Assembly: GCA_029249345.1 (NCBI GenBank)
Contig: JAQWHM010000022.1
Coordinates: forward strand, 112,602 to 176,601
Direction: 5' to 3'
From: UBA10348 sp002469915
GTDB taxonomy: Bacteria; Bacteroidota; Rhodothermia; Rhodothermales; UBA10348
Length of the DNA stretch: 64,000 nt
Positions 7,765 to 17,535 of the stretch are shown piece after piece. The notes below the pieces were generated by a model. It made no database searches. It worked only from the letters and a program-made list of their open reading frames with translations, and was not told the DNA's origin. A program made the translations under genes and the position numbers. Each line of letters begins with the position of its first letter. The stretch's first letter is position 1.

Positions 7765-9089
7765 AACGTATTACCACACTGATCGCCCTCGTTTTTCTGA
7801 TGACGTCGAGCGCGCTTGCGCAGCAAGCGCCGGTTGTCTTGTCTATGAAGGAGCGAGCGGATACCGTGAACCGCCTTCTGGAAGAGCGATTAGACACGGT
7901 CGTGCCGGCGCTCATGAACCGCGAAGGCATTGATATGTGGATCATTGCAGCTAGGGAGTACAATGAGGATCCTGTAATCCGAACCATGCTCCCTGCAACA
8001 TGGATTGCTGCACGCAGAAGAACCATACTGGTGTTTTTCAACGGGGATTCAGGTATGGAACGGCTCGCCGTAGCCCGCTACGATATTGGATCTTCCTTTG
8101 CGAGTGCTTGGGACCCTGAGGAGCAGCCGGATCAGTGGGCCCGGCTGGCAGATATCGTGGCTGAACGAGATCCTGAACGAATTGGAATTAACGTGTCTTC
8201 TACGTTTGCGCTAGCCGACGGAATGACGGCCTCAGAACGAGAAAATATGCTAGCTGCACTGGACTCGCGTTTTCGCGAACGAGTCGTGTCCGCCGAAAAT
8301 TTAGCGGTTGGCTGGTTGGAGACCAGAACGCAAAGCGAAATGGAAATCTATCCCATGATCGTGCGGCTGGCTCGAAGCATTTTAGCAGAAGGACTTTCGG
8401 AAACGGTCATCCAACCTGGAATTACGAGTACCGACGATGTGGAATGGTGGTACCGAGACCGCATTCGAGATCTGAATCTCATAACCTGGTTTCATCCATC
8501 AGTAGATATTCAGCGTCCCGGCAATGATGAAAGAGATGGAGATTTTTCTTCGAGAGAAGATGCTGGCATCATCCGGCCAGGCGATTTGCTTCACGTAGAT
8601 TTTGGTATTCAATATCTTCGTTTGAATACGGATACCCAGATGCATGCCTATGTGCTGAAGCCAGGAGAAACCGAAGCTCCGGCAGATTTAAGAAAGGCCT
8701 TTAAAATCGGTAACCGTCTGCAGGACATTCTGACAGGGCAATTTGCAACGGGTAAAACCGGCAATGAAATCTTGCTTGGCGCTCTGGATCAGGCCAAATC
8801 GGAAGCCATCAAGGCCACCATTTATACGCATCCCATCGGATTTAACGGGCACGCAGCTGGCCCCACAATTGGATTGTGGGACCAACAAGGTGGCGTGCCC
8901 GGTCGTGGAGATTATCCTCTGTATCCTATGACGGCCCATTCCATCGAATTGAATGCAGCCGTTGATATTCCATCTTGGGATGGAAAAACGGTTCGAATCA
9001 TGCTGGAAGAAGACGCCCTTTTTGATGGGGAGTCAGTCTGGTACATCGATCCCCGACAGGAAAGCCTTTTGCTGATTCCGAGGCAATAA
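7761..9089 (+). CDS. Exported M24 (Xaa-Pro aminopeptidase-like) metallopeptidase
   Basis: 442 aa with a signal peptide (MKRITTLIALVFLMTSSALA). It has the two-domain creatinase/aminopeptidase P layout: an N-terminal domain to about residue 170, then a pita-bread domain. The five expected metal ligands can be placed: D in HVDFGI, D in NTDTQM, H in THPIGFNGHAAG, E in HSIELNA and E in MLEEDALF. Such enzymes remove an N-terminal residue preceding proline from peptides using two divalent metals; here it would act in the periplasm. The first bases overlap the preceding gene. It converges on the next gene with only 3 bases between stops. Confidence 0.88.
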   Translation: MKRITTLIALVFLMTSSALAQQAPVVLSMKERADTVNRLLEERLDTVVPALMNREGIDMWIIAAREYNEDPVIRTMLPATWIAARRRTILVFFNGDSGMERLAVARYDIGSSFASAWDPEEQPDQWARLADIVAERDPERIGINVSSTFALADGMTASERENMLAALDSRFRERVVSAENLAVGWLETRTQSEMEIYPMIVRLARSILAEGLSETVIQPGITSTDDVEWWYRDRIRDLNLITWFHPSVDIQRPGNDERDGDFSSREDAGIIRPGDLLHVDFGIQYLRLNTDTQMHAYVLKPGETEAPADLRKAFKIGNRLQDILTGQFATGKTGNEILLGALDQAKSEAIKATIYTHPIGFNGHAAGPTIGLWDQQGGVPGRGDYPLYPMTAHSIELNAAVDIPSWDGKTVRIMLEEDALFDGESVWYIDPRQESLLLIPRQ

Positions 9090-9092
9090 CTT

Positions 9093-9848
9093 TTACTCAG
9101 CGGCTGCTTCGGCCGCCCATGCTGGAGTGACGTCGAAGGATGAAATGTGGGCGTTTACGCCATGATTCATTCTAAATCCGACCAATCCGTCGCTCGGAAG
9201 ATCGCCTTTTTCCATGCTATGGACCGTTTGTCCATTGATGGAGAATGAGATATTGTCTCCTTCCGTCTGCACGCCGAATAGGTTTTCAATCATGCCTTCT
9301 GATTCATCCGTCCATGCGTTGATGGCCTCATGAGCTGTCCAGCCAACGACTTCTGCCGTTTCTGCCCCGTTCCTGAGTTTAATCAGAAACTGCCCAGATC
9401 GTCGAAGCAGGAAGTACAGGTATTCCTGGTTTTCATCAGCGAGATTGCTACCGCCTAGGAATAGACCGTATCCCTCATTTCGCGTTCCGGGATCAAAAAG
9501 AAACATGTTTGATGAGATGGAATAGTCTCCCTCGCCACGACTACCTGGATGCCAGAAGATCCCCCTTGGTTGACGCATCGTGACGTGCCATCCGGGCGTC
9601 ATATTGGTGAAATAGACATCCGGATCAACAATATTGGTGTCTGCCGTAACAACCATCTCATCCGAGGGTGAGTCAGCCTGAAATTGCCAATCTCCTGGCC
9701 AAGAGAGATTAGGGGTGGATGGGTTTAGTGCGTCAGGGGCTGCCATCGTGCTTTCTTGCGCCATTTCGGCCTCATTGGCTGGCGTTTCAGCGTTTGTACA
9801 GGCAGAGAGTAGGAGTAGCGCCGTGCAAACGGGCAATAATGCTTTCAT
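9093..9848 (-). CDS. Putative lipoprotein with concanavalin-like beta-sandwich
   Basis: 251 aa. Lipobox LLLLSAC with Cys at residue 17, then a low-complexity linker to about residue 45. The rest is rich in Trp, Tyr and Phe with alternating strands (WQFQADSPSDEMVVTAD, GEGDYSISSNMFLF, GLVGFRMNHGVNAHISSFDV), a pattern like laminin-G / DUF1080-type sugar-binding sandwiches. No catalytic residues are apparent. Likely tethered to a membrane by lipid. It ends with an Ala/Glu-rich tail (AAEAAAE). Confidence 0.7.
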   Translation of the reverse strand: MKALLPVCTALLLLSACTNAETPANEAEMAQESTMAAPDALNPSTPNLSWPGDWQFQADSPSDEMVVTADTNIVDPDVYFTNMTPGWHVTMRQPRGIFWHPGSRGEGDYSISSNMFLFDPGTRNEGYGLFLGGSNLADENQEYLYFLLRRSGQFLIKLRNGAETAEVVGWTAHEAINAWTDESEGMIENLFGVQTEGDNISFSINGQTVHSMEKGDLPSDGLVGFRMNHGVNAHISSFDVTPAWAAEAAAE

Positions 9849-9887
9849 GGTCTGGTAAGTTGGGTTATCTGGGTAATGGTAGGAAAG

Positions 9888-10796
9888 TTATTCGACAGCT
9901 TCGGTTAATTCCTCATAGACGGCCATCAAATTGCCTTCAATGCCCTTGGTGGAGCCATCGATTCGGTGACTTTCAAATCCTTCGAGACCAAGGGCTGCAA
10001 TATCGGCACTACTTTTTCCATCTCGAATTCCATCGGAAACGGCTTTTCGAAGTGCTCCCAAATAGTCTCTCATGACCAGGACATCATCACGAGTGCCCAG
10101 AATGCCGTGCGTCGGATTACCATGTCCAAAAATGAACACCGTGTTATCTGTGAACATATCATAGGTCCGTTCCAAAACGGTCATCCAATTGCGGGTATCA
10201 CATCCAGCGGGCAAATCGATGTAGGCATGCCGGTGATTGAAGACTAAGTCACCCATATGCGCGACATCTGCATTCTGAAAGTGAATCACAGAATCGCCAC
10301 CCGTGTGTCCGGGGCCGAAGTAGTTCAAGGCAATGGTTTCATCCCCAAGATCTTGGGTCCATGTTTCTTCGAAAGTGATATCTGCGTACTTCTGTTCCCT
10401 TTCCGATTTACCATAAAACCGCTTCTGCAGGACAGGGACGTTGGATTGTGCGACGATGTGCCGAGCGTTAGCACCCAGCACGGAGTTGCCGGCGGTATGA
10501 TCGCCATGATGATGGGAGTTGATCAGGAGATCCATTCGTCGTCCTGATTTCTCGGTGAGTCCATCCAGACAAGCCTGGGCCGATTCAGGGAACTGAGAAT
10601 CGACTGCAACGAGCGCTTTGTCGCGGACCAACCAGCCAATTGTGCCGCCGCGTGCTTCAAAGATGCCTACACCTCTTCGAACTGGAGTAAAATTGAATCT
10701 GGAACGGGCTGCAAGAGCTTTAAATGGAGCAGGAAGGACTGCAAGAGCTGCTACCATCGCTGAGCGGGAAAGAAACTGTCGTCTGGAGTGAGACAT
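9888..10796 (-). CDS. Tat-exported metallo-beta-lactamase-fold hydrolase
   Basis: 302 aa from ATG 10796, chosen because it places a twin-arginine signal (SRRQFLSRSA then a hydrophobic stretch to KALA) at the N-terminus; 13 extra codons upstream are open. The zinc site motif SHHHGDHTAGN is present (about residue 95), with later ligands in GPGHTGGD and FGHGNPTHG. The layout matches periplasmic MBL-fold hydrolases of the glyoxalase II / quinoprotein-relay type. The substrate is unknown. It diverges from the following serine hydrolase gene across about 90 bases. Confidence 0.85.
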   Translation of the reverse strand: MSHSRRQFLSRSAMVAALAVLPAPFKALAARSRFNFTPVRRGVGIFEARGGTIGWLVRDKALVAVDSQFPESAQACLDGLTEKSGRRMDLLINSHHHGDHTAGNSVLGANARHIVAQSNVPVLQKRFYGKSEREQKYADITFEETWTQDLGDETIALNYFGPGHTGGDSVIHFQNADVAHMGDLVFNHRHAYIDLPAGCDTRNWMTVLERTYDMFTDNTVFIFGHGNPTHGILGTRDDVLVMRDYLGALRKAVSDGIRDGKSSADIAALGLEGFESHRIDGSTKGIEGNLMAVYEELTEAVE

Positions 10797-10888
10797 CGCA
10801 AATATCGGGATTTGAAGGGGAAAACGACCCCGCAAGGAACCACAAGCGTTTTCATACTTAAAGAGGCTCCCGAGTAGAGGAATTACGA

Positions 10889-12304
10889 ATGATACGACGT
10901 TTCAAAGCCTATTTGTTTCTTTGGGTCCTGGTTGGTGTCGTTCTGACACCATCCGCAGGTGCTCAGACCTCATCTTTAGAAGATGTTCGACGCGAAGCCG
11001 AGATCACTGGATGGTCTATTGTGGCCATTGAAAATGGAGAGGTGAGCGATTCGTACTCGGGGGGTACGCGCAGTAGTGAGACTAACCCTCCCGTGACAGA
11101 GGCCACCGTATTTGATGCCGAATCGCTCACGAAACCCATAACAGCCTATATAGCTCTGAAGTTAGCTGGAGAGGGCGTACTCGATTTGGACAAGCCTTTG
11201 GCCGAGTATGCCGCGTATCCGGATGCGGCTTCGGATTCGAGATATCTCAAGATCACAGCCCGCATGGTGCTCAATCATACAGCGGGATTTCCAAACTGGA
11301 GAAATGGTGCTGAGACCCTCCCTGTTTTATTCGAGCCGGGCCAATTGTTCAGTTACTCGGGTGAAGGTTACGTATTTCTACAGCACACCCTTGAGCGGAT
11401 TACGCTCAAGACGCTCGAGGATCTAGGCAAGATTCATGTCTTCGAGCCGTTTGAAATGACGTCTACCAGTTTTGTCTGGCAGACAGCGTTCCAATCGAAA
11501 ATTGCAGTAGGACACACCGATATGGCTATTGCCTTGGATAAATTTACCTCGACCGAGGCGAATGGCGCCTTCGGCATACATACGACGGCTTCTGATTATG
11601 CCCGCTTTATGCTGGCTGTTCAGCGTGGTGAAGGATTGACGCCAACGGTTTTTAAAGAAATGAGTATAGCTCAAGCCGATGCTGGCGATGGAGTTTTTTG
11701 GGGTTTAGGATGGGGGCTTCAGCCTACCCTGTCTGGCATGGCGCTTTGGCATTGGGGTGATAATCCTGGATATAAATCCTTTGCTTACATCACCCCAGAT
11801 GCATCAAGAGGATTTGTACTGTTTAGCAATAGCGCGAATGGAATGTTGGCCCTACACGAGGTCTTTGAACGACTCGTAGGTGGTCCACAAACAGCCGTTA
11901 AGTGGCTAAATTATGAGCGATATGACGACCCGCAATACCAGTTGGGTCGGCGAATGCATTACGCGTTGTTATCTGCAGGGATGGATCGGGCAAGAGAAGT
12001 GTACTTGAGCTCGCGAGATGATCTCCCCAAAGAAGCCTATACCGAGGATGCCCTAAACTCTCTCGGATACCGGCTGATGCGACAGGGTATCTTCGAGTCA
12101 GCTGTTGACGTATTTGCTTTCAATGCTGAACTCTATCCTAGTTCAGCAAATGTGCACGACTCGTTTGGCGAAGGGCTATTTAATGCCGGTCGGTTGCAAG
12201 AGGCGCTCGGACATTATCGAACGTCCATGCGATTGGATCCCTTAAATCAGAACGGCACCGCAATGATCGAGCTCATTGAGTCCGCTCTTGCTGAGCAGAA
12301 CTAG
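10889..12304 (+). CDS. Exported beta-lactamase-family serine hydrolase with C-terminal TPR region
   Basis: 471 aa with a signal peptide ending SAGAQ. Class C beta-lactamase-like fold: nucleophile motif SLTK in DAESLTKPI, tyrosine motif YSGEGY, and HWG in LWHWGDNPG replacing KTG. Residues about 370-471 look like tetratricopeptide helices (SLGYRLMRQGIFESAVDVFA, SFGEGLFNAGRLQEALGHY). Family members are esterases, D-aminopeptidases or peptidoglycan-related enzymes; true beta-lactamase activity is unlikely. An AGAGGA sequence lies about 8 bases before the ATG. Confidence 0.87.
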   Translation: MIRRFKAYLFLWVLVGVVLTPSAGAQTSSLEDVRREAEITGWSIVAIENGEVSDSYSGGTRSSETNPPVTEATVFDAESLTKPITAYIALKLAGEGVLDLDKPLAEYAAYPDAASDSRYLKITARMVLNHTAGFPNWRNGAETLPVLFEPGQLFSYSGEGYVFLQHTLERITLKTLEDLGKIHVFEPFEMTSTSFVWQTAFQSKIAVGHTDMAIALDKFTSTEANGAFGIHTTASDYARFMLAVQRGEGLTPTVFKEMSIAQADAGDGVFWGLGWGLQPTLSGMALWHWGDNPGYKSFAYITPDASRGFVLFSNSANGMLALHEVFERLVGGPQTAVKWLNYERYDDPQYQLGRRMHYALLSAGMDRAREVYLSSRDDLPKEAYTEDALNSLGYRLMRQGIFESAVDVFAFNAELYPSSANVHDSFGEGLFNAGRLQEALGHYRTSMRLDPLNQNGTAMIELIESALAEQN

Positions 12305-12327
12305 GACCGTTTCTCGTTCTCGTCCGT

Positions 12328-14013
12328 CTACTCGTCAACGGTGAACGATAACATCATGCCAGCATGCAGGTGTTCTGCAATATGGCAATGCGCCATCCAC
12401 TTCCCAGGGTTCGTCACGTCTACGAGCAACTCCACGGTTGAGCCCACCGGAATGATCTGAGTATCCTTCCAGGCCATGTTGGGGTTGGCTTGGCCGTCCA
12501 TTTCCGTAACTAAGAAGCGCTGTCCATGGATGTGGAATGGATGATTCATGGGGTGGAATGATTTTGGGTCATTAAAAATCCGAATCTTGACTACGTCCCC
12601 AACTTTCCAGTTCCAGTTAATATCCATGCTCTTGCGTCCGGTATCCTCATCTAGTAGGACCCAATCCACCTGTTCGCCCGATGAAAGCCAGTTCATCATG
12701 GGCATAGCATCATTCCATTCCATCGGAGGAACGAATAAGGTGTCTACCTCCATCATCATAACAATCCACCTTGGGAGGTCATTGACCTCGACCGTTAATC
12801 GGAGATTATGGTCAGGCTGTTTATCAAAATACTGTCGGAAATCTGCAATGTCGGATTGAACATCCTCGAACTCGAGAGCTTTCACAAACTGGCTTCCCAA
12901 ATCGGGCTCAGCCTTCTCAGAGCCTACCATTATGGTACCTAAGTGATGCGTTTCGGGTACAAATACGCCACGAAAGTGATCGATGGATTGGATCGAGTTC
13001 GTGATCGCGTATTCCCGCTCTTCATCAAAGTAAACGTCTACGATATAGCGTTCGGCGGGTGCAATGACCACGCTTTCGACAAACTGTTCTCGTTCATACT
13101 TCGAGACATCGCCGGCTACCACCTTCATTTTGGCACCACCAAAAACCAGGTTAAACGTACGCGTATTGGCGACGTTGGTTAGGTAAAATCGGACGACTTC
13201 GCCTTTGTCGACGTCCAGGTGGTAGTCGGTAATACCGTTAACCATAAGCACATTCCCAAAGCGACCCATGAGAGCATGCGTTGGGGCCGAATCACCGAAG
13301 GGAATGAGGCCACTCGAGTCAATAAGAATATCATCAAATACGAGCGGTACCTCTCGGTTGGAGGGGCCGTAATAATTCTCTTCCGTCGGATCGACCAGCA
13401 TGTTGCCGTACAATCCAAGATCCTGTTGCACATCTTCCCGCATGTGAGGATGGTACCAGTACATGCCCGTATCGGGAAACTTTAATTCATAGGTAAAGCT
13501 TTCGCCGGTAAGAACCGGATCCTGCGTAACGCCGGGAACGCCATCGAACTCATTATCCAAGCGAAGTCCATGCCAGTGCACGGTCGTTGGCATTTCGATG
13601 TTGTTGGTGAACTCAACAATGACTTTGGAGCCCCGATCTGCTCGAATGAGCGGACCTGGATACATGCCACCGTACGCCATCATGATGTATTCCTGCCCAT
13701 CAATGGTGCGTCGCACAAGCGAGGCGTCCATGTGCAGCGTATCTCCATCTGCTAGGTCGAAAATCTCGGAAGGCTTGGCTTCAGCAAACATGGATAAATC
13801 CATTCCGTACCCAGGCAGCATGGGACCCACGATTGGGACATCGTCCATCGTACCGGCGATCATGGGCATCGTCATCTTCATGGGAGGCATTCGCCAGACT
13901 AGGCTATCTCCCATGTTCATATTCATATTGTGACCAGAATGGTCCATCATATCGTGGTCTTGAGCCAGCGCAGGCACAGCTAAAAAGACCAGGAGTAACA
14001 ATCTTGCCAGCAT
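12328..14013 (-). CDS. Multicopper oxidase
   Basis: 561 aa from ATG 14013, chosen because MLARLLLLVFLAVPALAQ is a proper signal peptide and this start does not overlap the upstream gene. Three cupredoxin domains with all four copper-ligand motifs: HWHG, WYHPHM, HPMNHPFHIHG and HCHIAEHLHAGM (type 1 Cys flanked by the trinuclear-centre His, axial Met). Directly after the signal lies a Met/His-rich stretch (DHDMMDHSGHNMNMN), as in CueO-like copper-handling oxidases. It would oxidise cuprous ion or organic substrates in the periplasm with O2. It is the last gene of a long same-strand run that includes the eight propeller paralogs. Confidence 0.93.
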   Translation of the reverse strand: MLARLLLLVFLAVPALAQDHDMMDHSGHNMNMNMGDSLVWRMPPMKMTMPMIAGTMDDVPIVGPMLPGYGMDLSMFAEAKPSEIFDLADGDTLHMDASLVRRTIDGQEYIMMAYGGMYPGPLIRADRGSKVIVEFTNNIEMPTTVHWHGLRLDNEFDGVPGVTQDPVLTGESFTYELKFPDTGMYWYHPHMREDVQQDLGLYGNMLVDPTEENYYGPSNREVPLVFDDILIDSSGLIPFGDSAPTHALMGRFGNVLMVNGITDYHLDVDKGEVVRFYLTNVANTRTFNLVFGGAKMKVVAGDVSKYEREQFVESVVIAPAERYIVDVYFDEEREYAITNSIQSIDHFRGVFVPETHHLGTIMVGSEKAEPDLGSQFVKALEFEDVQSDIADFRQYFDKQPDHNLRLTVEVNDLPRWIVMMMEVDTLFVPPMEWNDAMPMMNWLSSGEQVDWVLLDEDTGRKSMDINWNWKVGDVVKIRIFNDPKSFHPMNHPFHIHGQRFLVTEMDGQANPNMAWKDTQIIPVGSTVELLVDVTNPGKWMAHCHIAEHLHAGMMLSFTVDE

Positions 14014-14051
14014 CCTATTGAATCGGGGTAGGGTGGAAGTGTGAAGTTGGA

Positions 14052-14603
14052 TTAGTAACCGTAAACCGCGCAAGGTTCGGTTTCAAACGGGCCATGTCCG
14101 GCCATAGTGTGCATCAAGCCACTTCTAGACATACCGCGCGCGACGATGGGACCTGACCAGATATCTCCGAGATCTCCAGAAGCCGGTTCGAGGGTCACGA
14201 CAAGCAAAAACTTATTCCAGTCGGTTTGACCGTCAACGCGCAGCTCCTCTGAAAACCTTCCAAGCGGTTTTATTTGATCTAGTTGCGGAGTGGTAACCCA
14301 AGCAACCAGGGAAGAGCCATCGTCTAGTGTCACATTTTCCATCGAGAGATTTAGTGAAACGACGTACGTCCCAGTGGCTGAAATCGCTACACCAAATGGG
14401 GACGAAGCATACGTGACTTCACCTATACCTTTGGCCATACGAGCACCGCGGACTTTTCGGGTTCCGACTAGGTCGATTTCATAATACTCGGGCCCAGAAA
14501 CTGGAATTAAACAGGTCGGTGAGTCTGACGCCGATCGGGTTTCTAATGAGCTCCAACCCGATAAGGTGAGTACTACGAGAAGCGAGGGAAGTAGTCTGTG
14601 CAT
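14052..14603 (-). CDS. Exported protein of unknown function upstream of the multicopper oxidase
   Basis: 183 aa. A signal-like N-terminus MHRLLPSLLVVLTLSG, then a predicted all-beta domain: YYEIDLVGTRKVRGARMAKG, GVAISATGTYVVSLNLSMEN, WNKFLLVVTLEPASGDL. Two cysteines (CLIP near residue 31, ETEPCAVYGY near the C-terminus) could form a disulphide. It ends with HTMAGHGPFETEPC, which holds two His, a Met and a Cys and could bind metal, though this is speculation. It lies 38 bases before the oxidase and 173 bases after the last propeller gene, so it may share their transcript. Confidence 0.65.
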   Translation of the reverse strand: MHRLLPSLLVVLTLSGWSSLETRSASDSPTCLIPVSGPEYYEIDLVGTRKVRGARMAKGIGEVTYASSPFGVAISATGTYVVSLNLSMENVTLDDGSSLVAWVTTPQLDQIKPLGRFSEELRVDGQTDWNKFLLVVTLEPASGDLGDIWSGPIVARGMSRSGLMHTMAGHGPFETEPCAVYGY

Positions 14604-14776
14604 TGCGAATCTAGAAATAGGACCAAAAGCTGGCTTACGGTCTTCGTTGAATGATGTTCAGTCCGAGTGTAATGATCTCGGGAATTATTCAACTAGTCAG
14701 TCCACATCACCCGAAAATGGAATGACTTTGAACGACATAGCCTCTCAATGGGACCTTCTTGGAGCGACCCCGCCTG

Positions 14777-16102
14777 CTAGTTAGTGCCTTCGCGTGATTC
14801 TTCATCCCAGTGTTGGGCAGAAGAGACATTTGGTACGCCCCAGTCTTCTCCGCTCCAGCCGCTAAATCCATCCATACGGAAGGTCCAGATGCCCGTCGTC
14901 ATGTCTGAAATGACAATAAGTCCATCTTCGTTGCGCACATCAATGCCGAACGCCCCGTTTGCGACGCCACCAGCCATACCGCCATCACTGCGGGGGCCTG
15001 TGAAGGTATCGTAATAACCCACCGTCTGAGGGTGCTTAGGATCCATCAAGGAAAAGACTTGCAGTCCATCGTGATATCCAGATACAAACACGTAGGGCCA
15101 GCGGACCTCGTGATTATGAACTAAGCCGTCCCAAGCCGGAGTCCAAGCTGAAATAGGTTGGCTAATGTTAGACACCTCTCCGTCGAGACCAGGCTTGAGG
15201 TCAAAGATGCGGAGAGGAGCGTATTTGTACTCGGTTTCAGCAACGACATAGCGACCGTTCGGCCCAGGCGTGAAAGTATGCCCACTGCGAACACCATTTA
15301 CGCCAATCAGCGTGATCAGCAGTTCAGGGTTGTCGAGATCGGTGAAGTCATAGACGTAATAGCCTCCGGTACCCCCGCCGTAGAATCGGTCCGTTTCAGA
15401 CTGCGTGTGATAGCCGGCATAGAAGTCGTGATATCCACGTCGGGTATTTTCTGCAGGAGTTGGGATTTGGCCAACTAGTGCGTTTTCAACGTCTCCTTCA
15501 ACCACCTTTCCAAGATCGTAGACGTTAGCAAAAGGTCCAGAAACTGTGCTTAGCAGCAGAACGCGACCGGAGGAATGCTTGTACACAAAGATGTTATGGA
15601 AGCCACCGGGCAGCTCAGGCTCTCGGATGCGGGCTACTTCTTTGACTGTATCGGGATTCGGTAAGCCCGTTACATCGAGAACGACCGCACCCAAATCTCC
15701 ATTGGGTCCACCGGAGCGAAACTGAAGAGACTGGACTACATAGTAGCGGTCAGCCCACTTAAAATGCTTAACATCCATAGCACCTGTTCCAACGTGCAGG
15801 TCCTGGTTTTCGATTCTCCAACGGTAGATGATTTCTGGGTTGGAGGGATCACTCAGATCAACAATGTCCGTACCGCGTGGGCCTGCTTCAGCATATTTCA
15901 TGCGGGAAACGTAGGCGTACGGGCGATTGACTTCTTGCTCGAGATCCATATCCGAAACACTGAGTCGGGGACCTAAAGGAAGATGTCCGATTACTTCCAT
16001 GTTATCACTTCCCCGCGCTTTAACAGCGTCTTGCGCCGTAGCAGGTTTGAACGCGAAGGCAACGATGAACATCGCCAGCAAAATGGTGGTAGTACGCTTC
16101 AT
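14777..16102 (-). CDS. Propeller paralog A: secreted LVIVD-like beta-propeller protein
   Basis: 441 aa from ATG 16102 (MKRTTTILLAMFIVAF..ATAQ signal). Last of eight tandem paralogs. Shared motifs in order: GSDNMEVIGHLPLG, RPYAYVSR, GTDIVDLSDPSNPEI, VKHFKW, GGFHNIFVYKHSSGR, YHDFYAGYHTQSETDRFYGG, GHTFTPGPNGRY, VHNHEVRWPYVFVSGYHDG and the C-terminal NGAFGIDVRNEDGLIVISD. The repeated VDLSDP / VISDMTTG-type strands resemble LVIVD-repeat propellers. All the array's shared histidines are present. Function is unknown; probably periplasmic or surface. The gene follows paralog B after 111 bases, the largest gap in the array. Confidence 0.88.
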   Translation of the reverse strand: MKRTTTILLAMFIVAFAFKPATAQDAVKARGSDNMEVIGHLPLGPRLSVSDMDLEQEVNRPYAYVSRMKYAEAGPRGTDIVDLSDPSNPEIIYRWRIENQDLHVGTGAMDVKHFKWADRYYVVQSLQFRSGGPNGDLGAVVLDVTGLPNPDTVKEVARIREPELPGGFHNIFVYKHSSGRVLLLSTVSGPFANVYDLGKVVEGDVENALVGQIPTPAENTRRGYHDFYAGYHTQSETDRFYGGGTGGYYVYDFTDLDNPELLITLIGVNGVRSGHTFTPGPNGRYVVAETEYKYAPLRIFDLKPGLDGEVSNISQPISAWTPAWDGLVHNHEVRWPYVFVSGYHDGLQVFSLMDPKHPQTVGYYDTFTGPRSDGGMAGGVANGAFGIDVRNEDGLIVISDMTTGIWTFRMDGFSGWSGEDWGVPNVSSAQHWDEESREGTN

Positions 16103-16213
16103 ATCTATACGGGCCAAGGTGTGATGGCGGAAACAAGAGAAGCTATTATCGGAAAATGACCTTGCATGTCCAAACACTACCCATGTCGCATGGCTATCGG
16201 GTCCTTCTGTGGA

Positions 16214-17518
16214 CTAATCGTCCCACTTTTGAACCGACGAGATATGGGGTACACCCCAATCCTCGCCATTCCAGCCGTTGAATCCTTCCATACGGAAGGT
16301 CCAAAGTCCTGTAGAGATGTCCGATACGACGATCAGACCATCTTCATTTCGTACATCGACACCAAAAGCACCATTACCCACATTTCCGCCCATAGACCCT
16401 TGATCTCGAGATCCGGTATAGGTATCAAAATATCCGACCGTTTCGGGGTTTTGGGGATCCATCATGGAAAAGATCTGCAGTCCGTCATGATATCCTGATA
16501 CAAACACATAAGGCCAGCGTACTTCATGATTATGGACTAGGTTTTCCCAGTGGGCTGTCCATGCAGAAATGGGTCGACTAATATTGGACTGCTCACCATC
16601 AAGAGCGGGCTTCAGGTCAAAAATCCTCAGTGGAGCATACTGGTACTCCGTTTCAGCGATAACGTACCGACCAGAAGGTCCAGGAGTGAATGTGTGGCCA
16701 CGGCTCACCCCGGTGATGTTCGTTAGCGTTACCAGCAAATCTGGGTTCTCCAAATCTGAGATATCGTAGACATAGTATCCGCCGGATCCACCTCCATAAA
16801 ACCGGTCTGAATCCGATTCGGTGTGGTACCCTGCGTAGAAATCATGATAGCTACCACGACCATCTTGTGCATCTGGAACAGGAATAACGGCGGCCAATGC
16901 ATTTTCCCGATCGCCTTCAATCAGCTTTCCAAGGTCATAAACGTGCGCACCGGGTCCCCGAACGGTGGTCATCAGTAATACGCGGCCATCTGAGTGCTTG
17001 TAGATAAAGATATTATGGAAGCCTCCGGGTAATTCTGGCTCATAAATGCGTGCCACTTCCTTGACCGAAGATGGATCCGGGAGGTCGGTTACATCAAGGA
17101 TTACGGCGCCAAGATCATTATTAGGACCTGTTCCGAATTGCAAGCCCTGAACCACGTAGTAGCGACCGTTCAGTTTGAAATGTTTGACATCCATCGCGCC
17201 ACTGCCGGAATGCAGTTCTTGGTTTTCGATACGCCAACGATAGATGACTTTCGGGTTCGAAGGATCAGACATATCCACAATGTCTGTCCCGCGTTCCACA
17301 TTGTTTACTCTACCGGCTCTGGATACGTAGGCATATGGACGATGCATTTCCTGCTCAATATCGAGGTCCGCAACACTAAGCGGAGCTCCCAATGCAATAT
17401 GCCCTACGACTTCGATGTTATCGGAACCAGGTTCAAGCGTGGTCCAAGGAGTGTTCTGCTGAGCAAAAGAAACAGTGGCGCACAGCGCCGTCACGAGCGC
17501 AATTGAGAAGAATCGCAT
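16214..17518 (-). CDS. Propeller paralog B: secreted LVIVD-like beta-propeller protein
   Basis: 434 aa from ATG 17518 (MRFFSIALVTALCATVSFAQ). A longer open frame to 17647 exists but overlaps the end of paralog C and lacks a signal. Contains VKHFKL, GGFHNIFIYKHSDGR, YHDFYAGYHTESDSDRFYGG, RGHTFTPGPSGRY, VHNHEVRWPYVFVSGYHDG and WTFRMEGFNGWNGEDWG. Closest to paralog A by eye: both have the GSGAMDVKH / GTGAMDVKH form and identical YHDFYAGYHT. Lacks the EGTK-like tail and ends SVQKWDD. Gap to paralog C is 17 bases, indicating co-transcription. Confidence 0.88.
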   Translation of the reverse strand: MRFFSIALVTALCATVSFAQQNTPWTTLEPGSDNIEVVGHIALGAPLSVADLDIEQEMHRPYAYVSRAGRVNNVERGTDIVDMSDPSNPKVIYRWRIENQELHSGSGAMDVKHFKLNGRYYVVQGLQFGTGPNNDLGAVILDVTDLPDPSSVKEVARIYEPELPGGFHNIFIYKHSDGRVLLMTTVRGPGAHVYDLGKLIEGDRENALAAVIPVPDAQDGRGSYHDFYAGYHTESDSDRFYGGGSGGYYVYDISDLENPDLLVTLTNITGVSRGHTFTPGPSGRYVIAETEYQYAPLRIFDLKPALDGEQSNISRPISAWTAHWENLVHNHEVRWPYVFVSGYHDGLQIFSMMDPQNPETVGYFDTYTGSRDQGSMGGNVGNGAFGVDVRNEDGLIVVSDISTGLWTFRMEGFNGWNGEDWGVPHISSVQKWDD

Positions 17519-17535
17519 GATAGGTCGGGTCTTGT

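Noticed and set aside
9098..9120. Hairpin GCGGC..GCCGC at the end of the 9093-9848 lipoprotein gene
   Set aside because: It encodes the Ala/Glu-rich tail and has no T tract on either strand, so it is not called a terminator.
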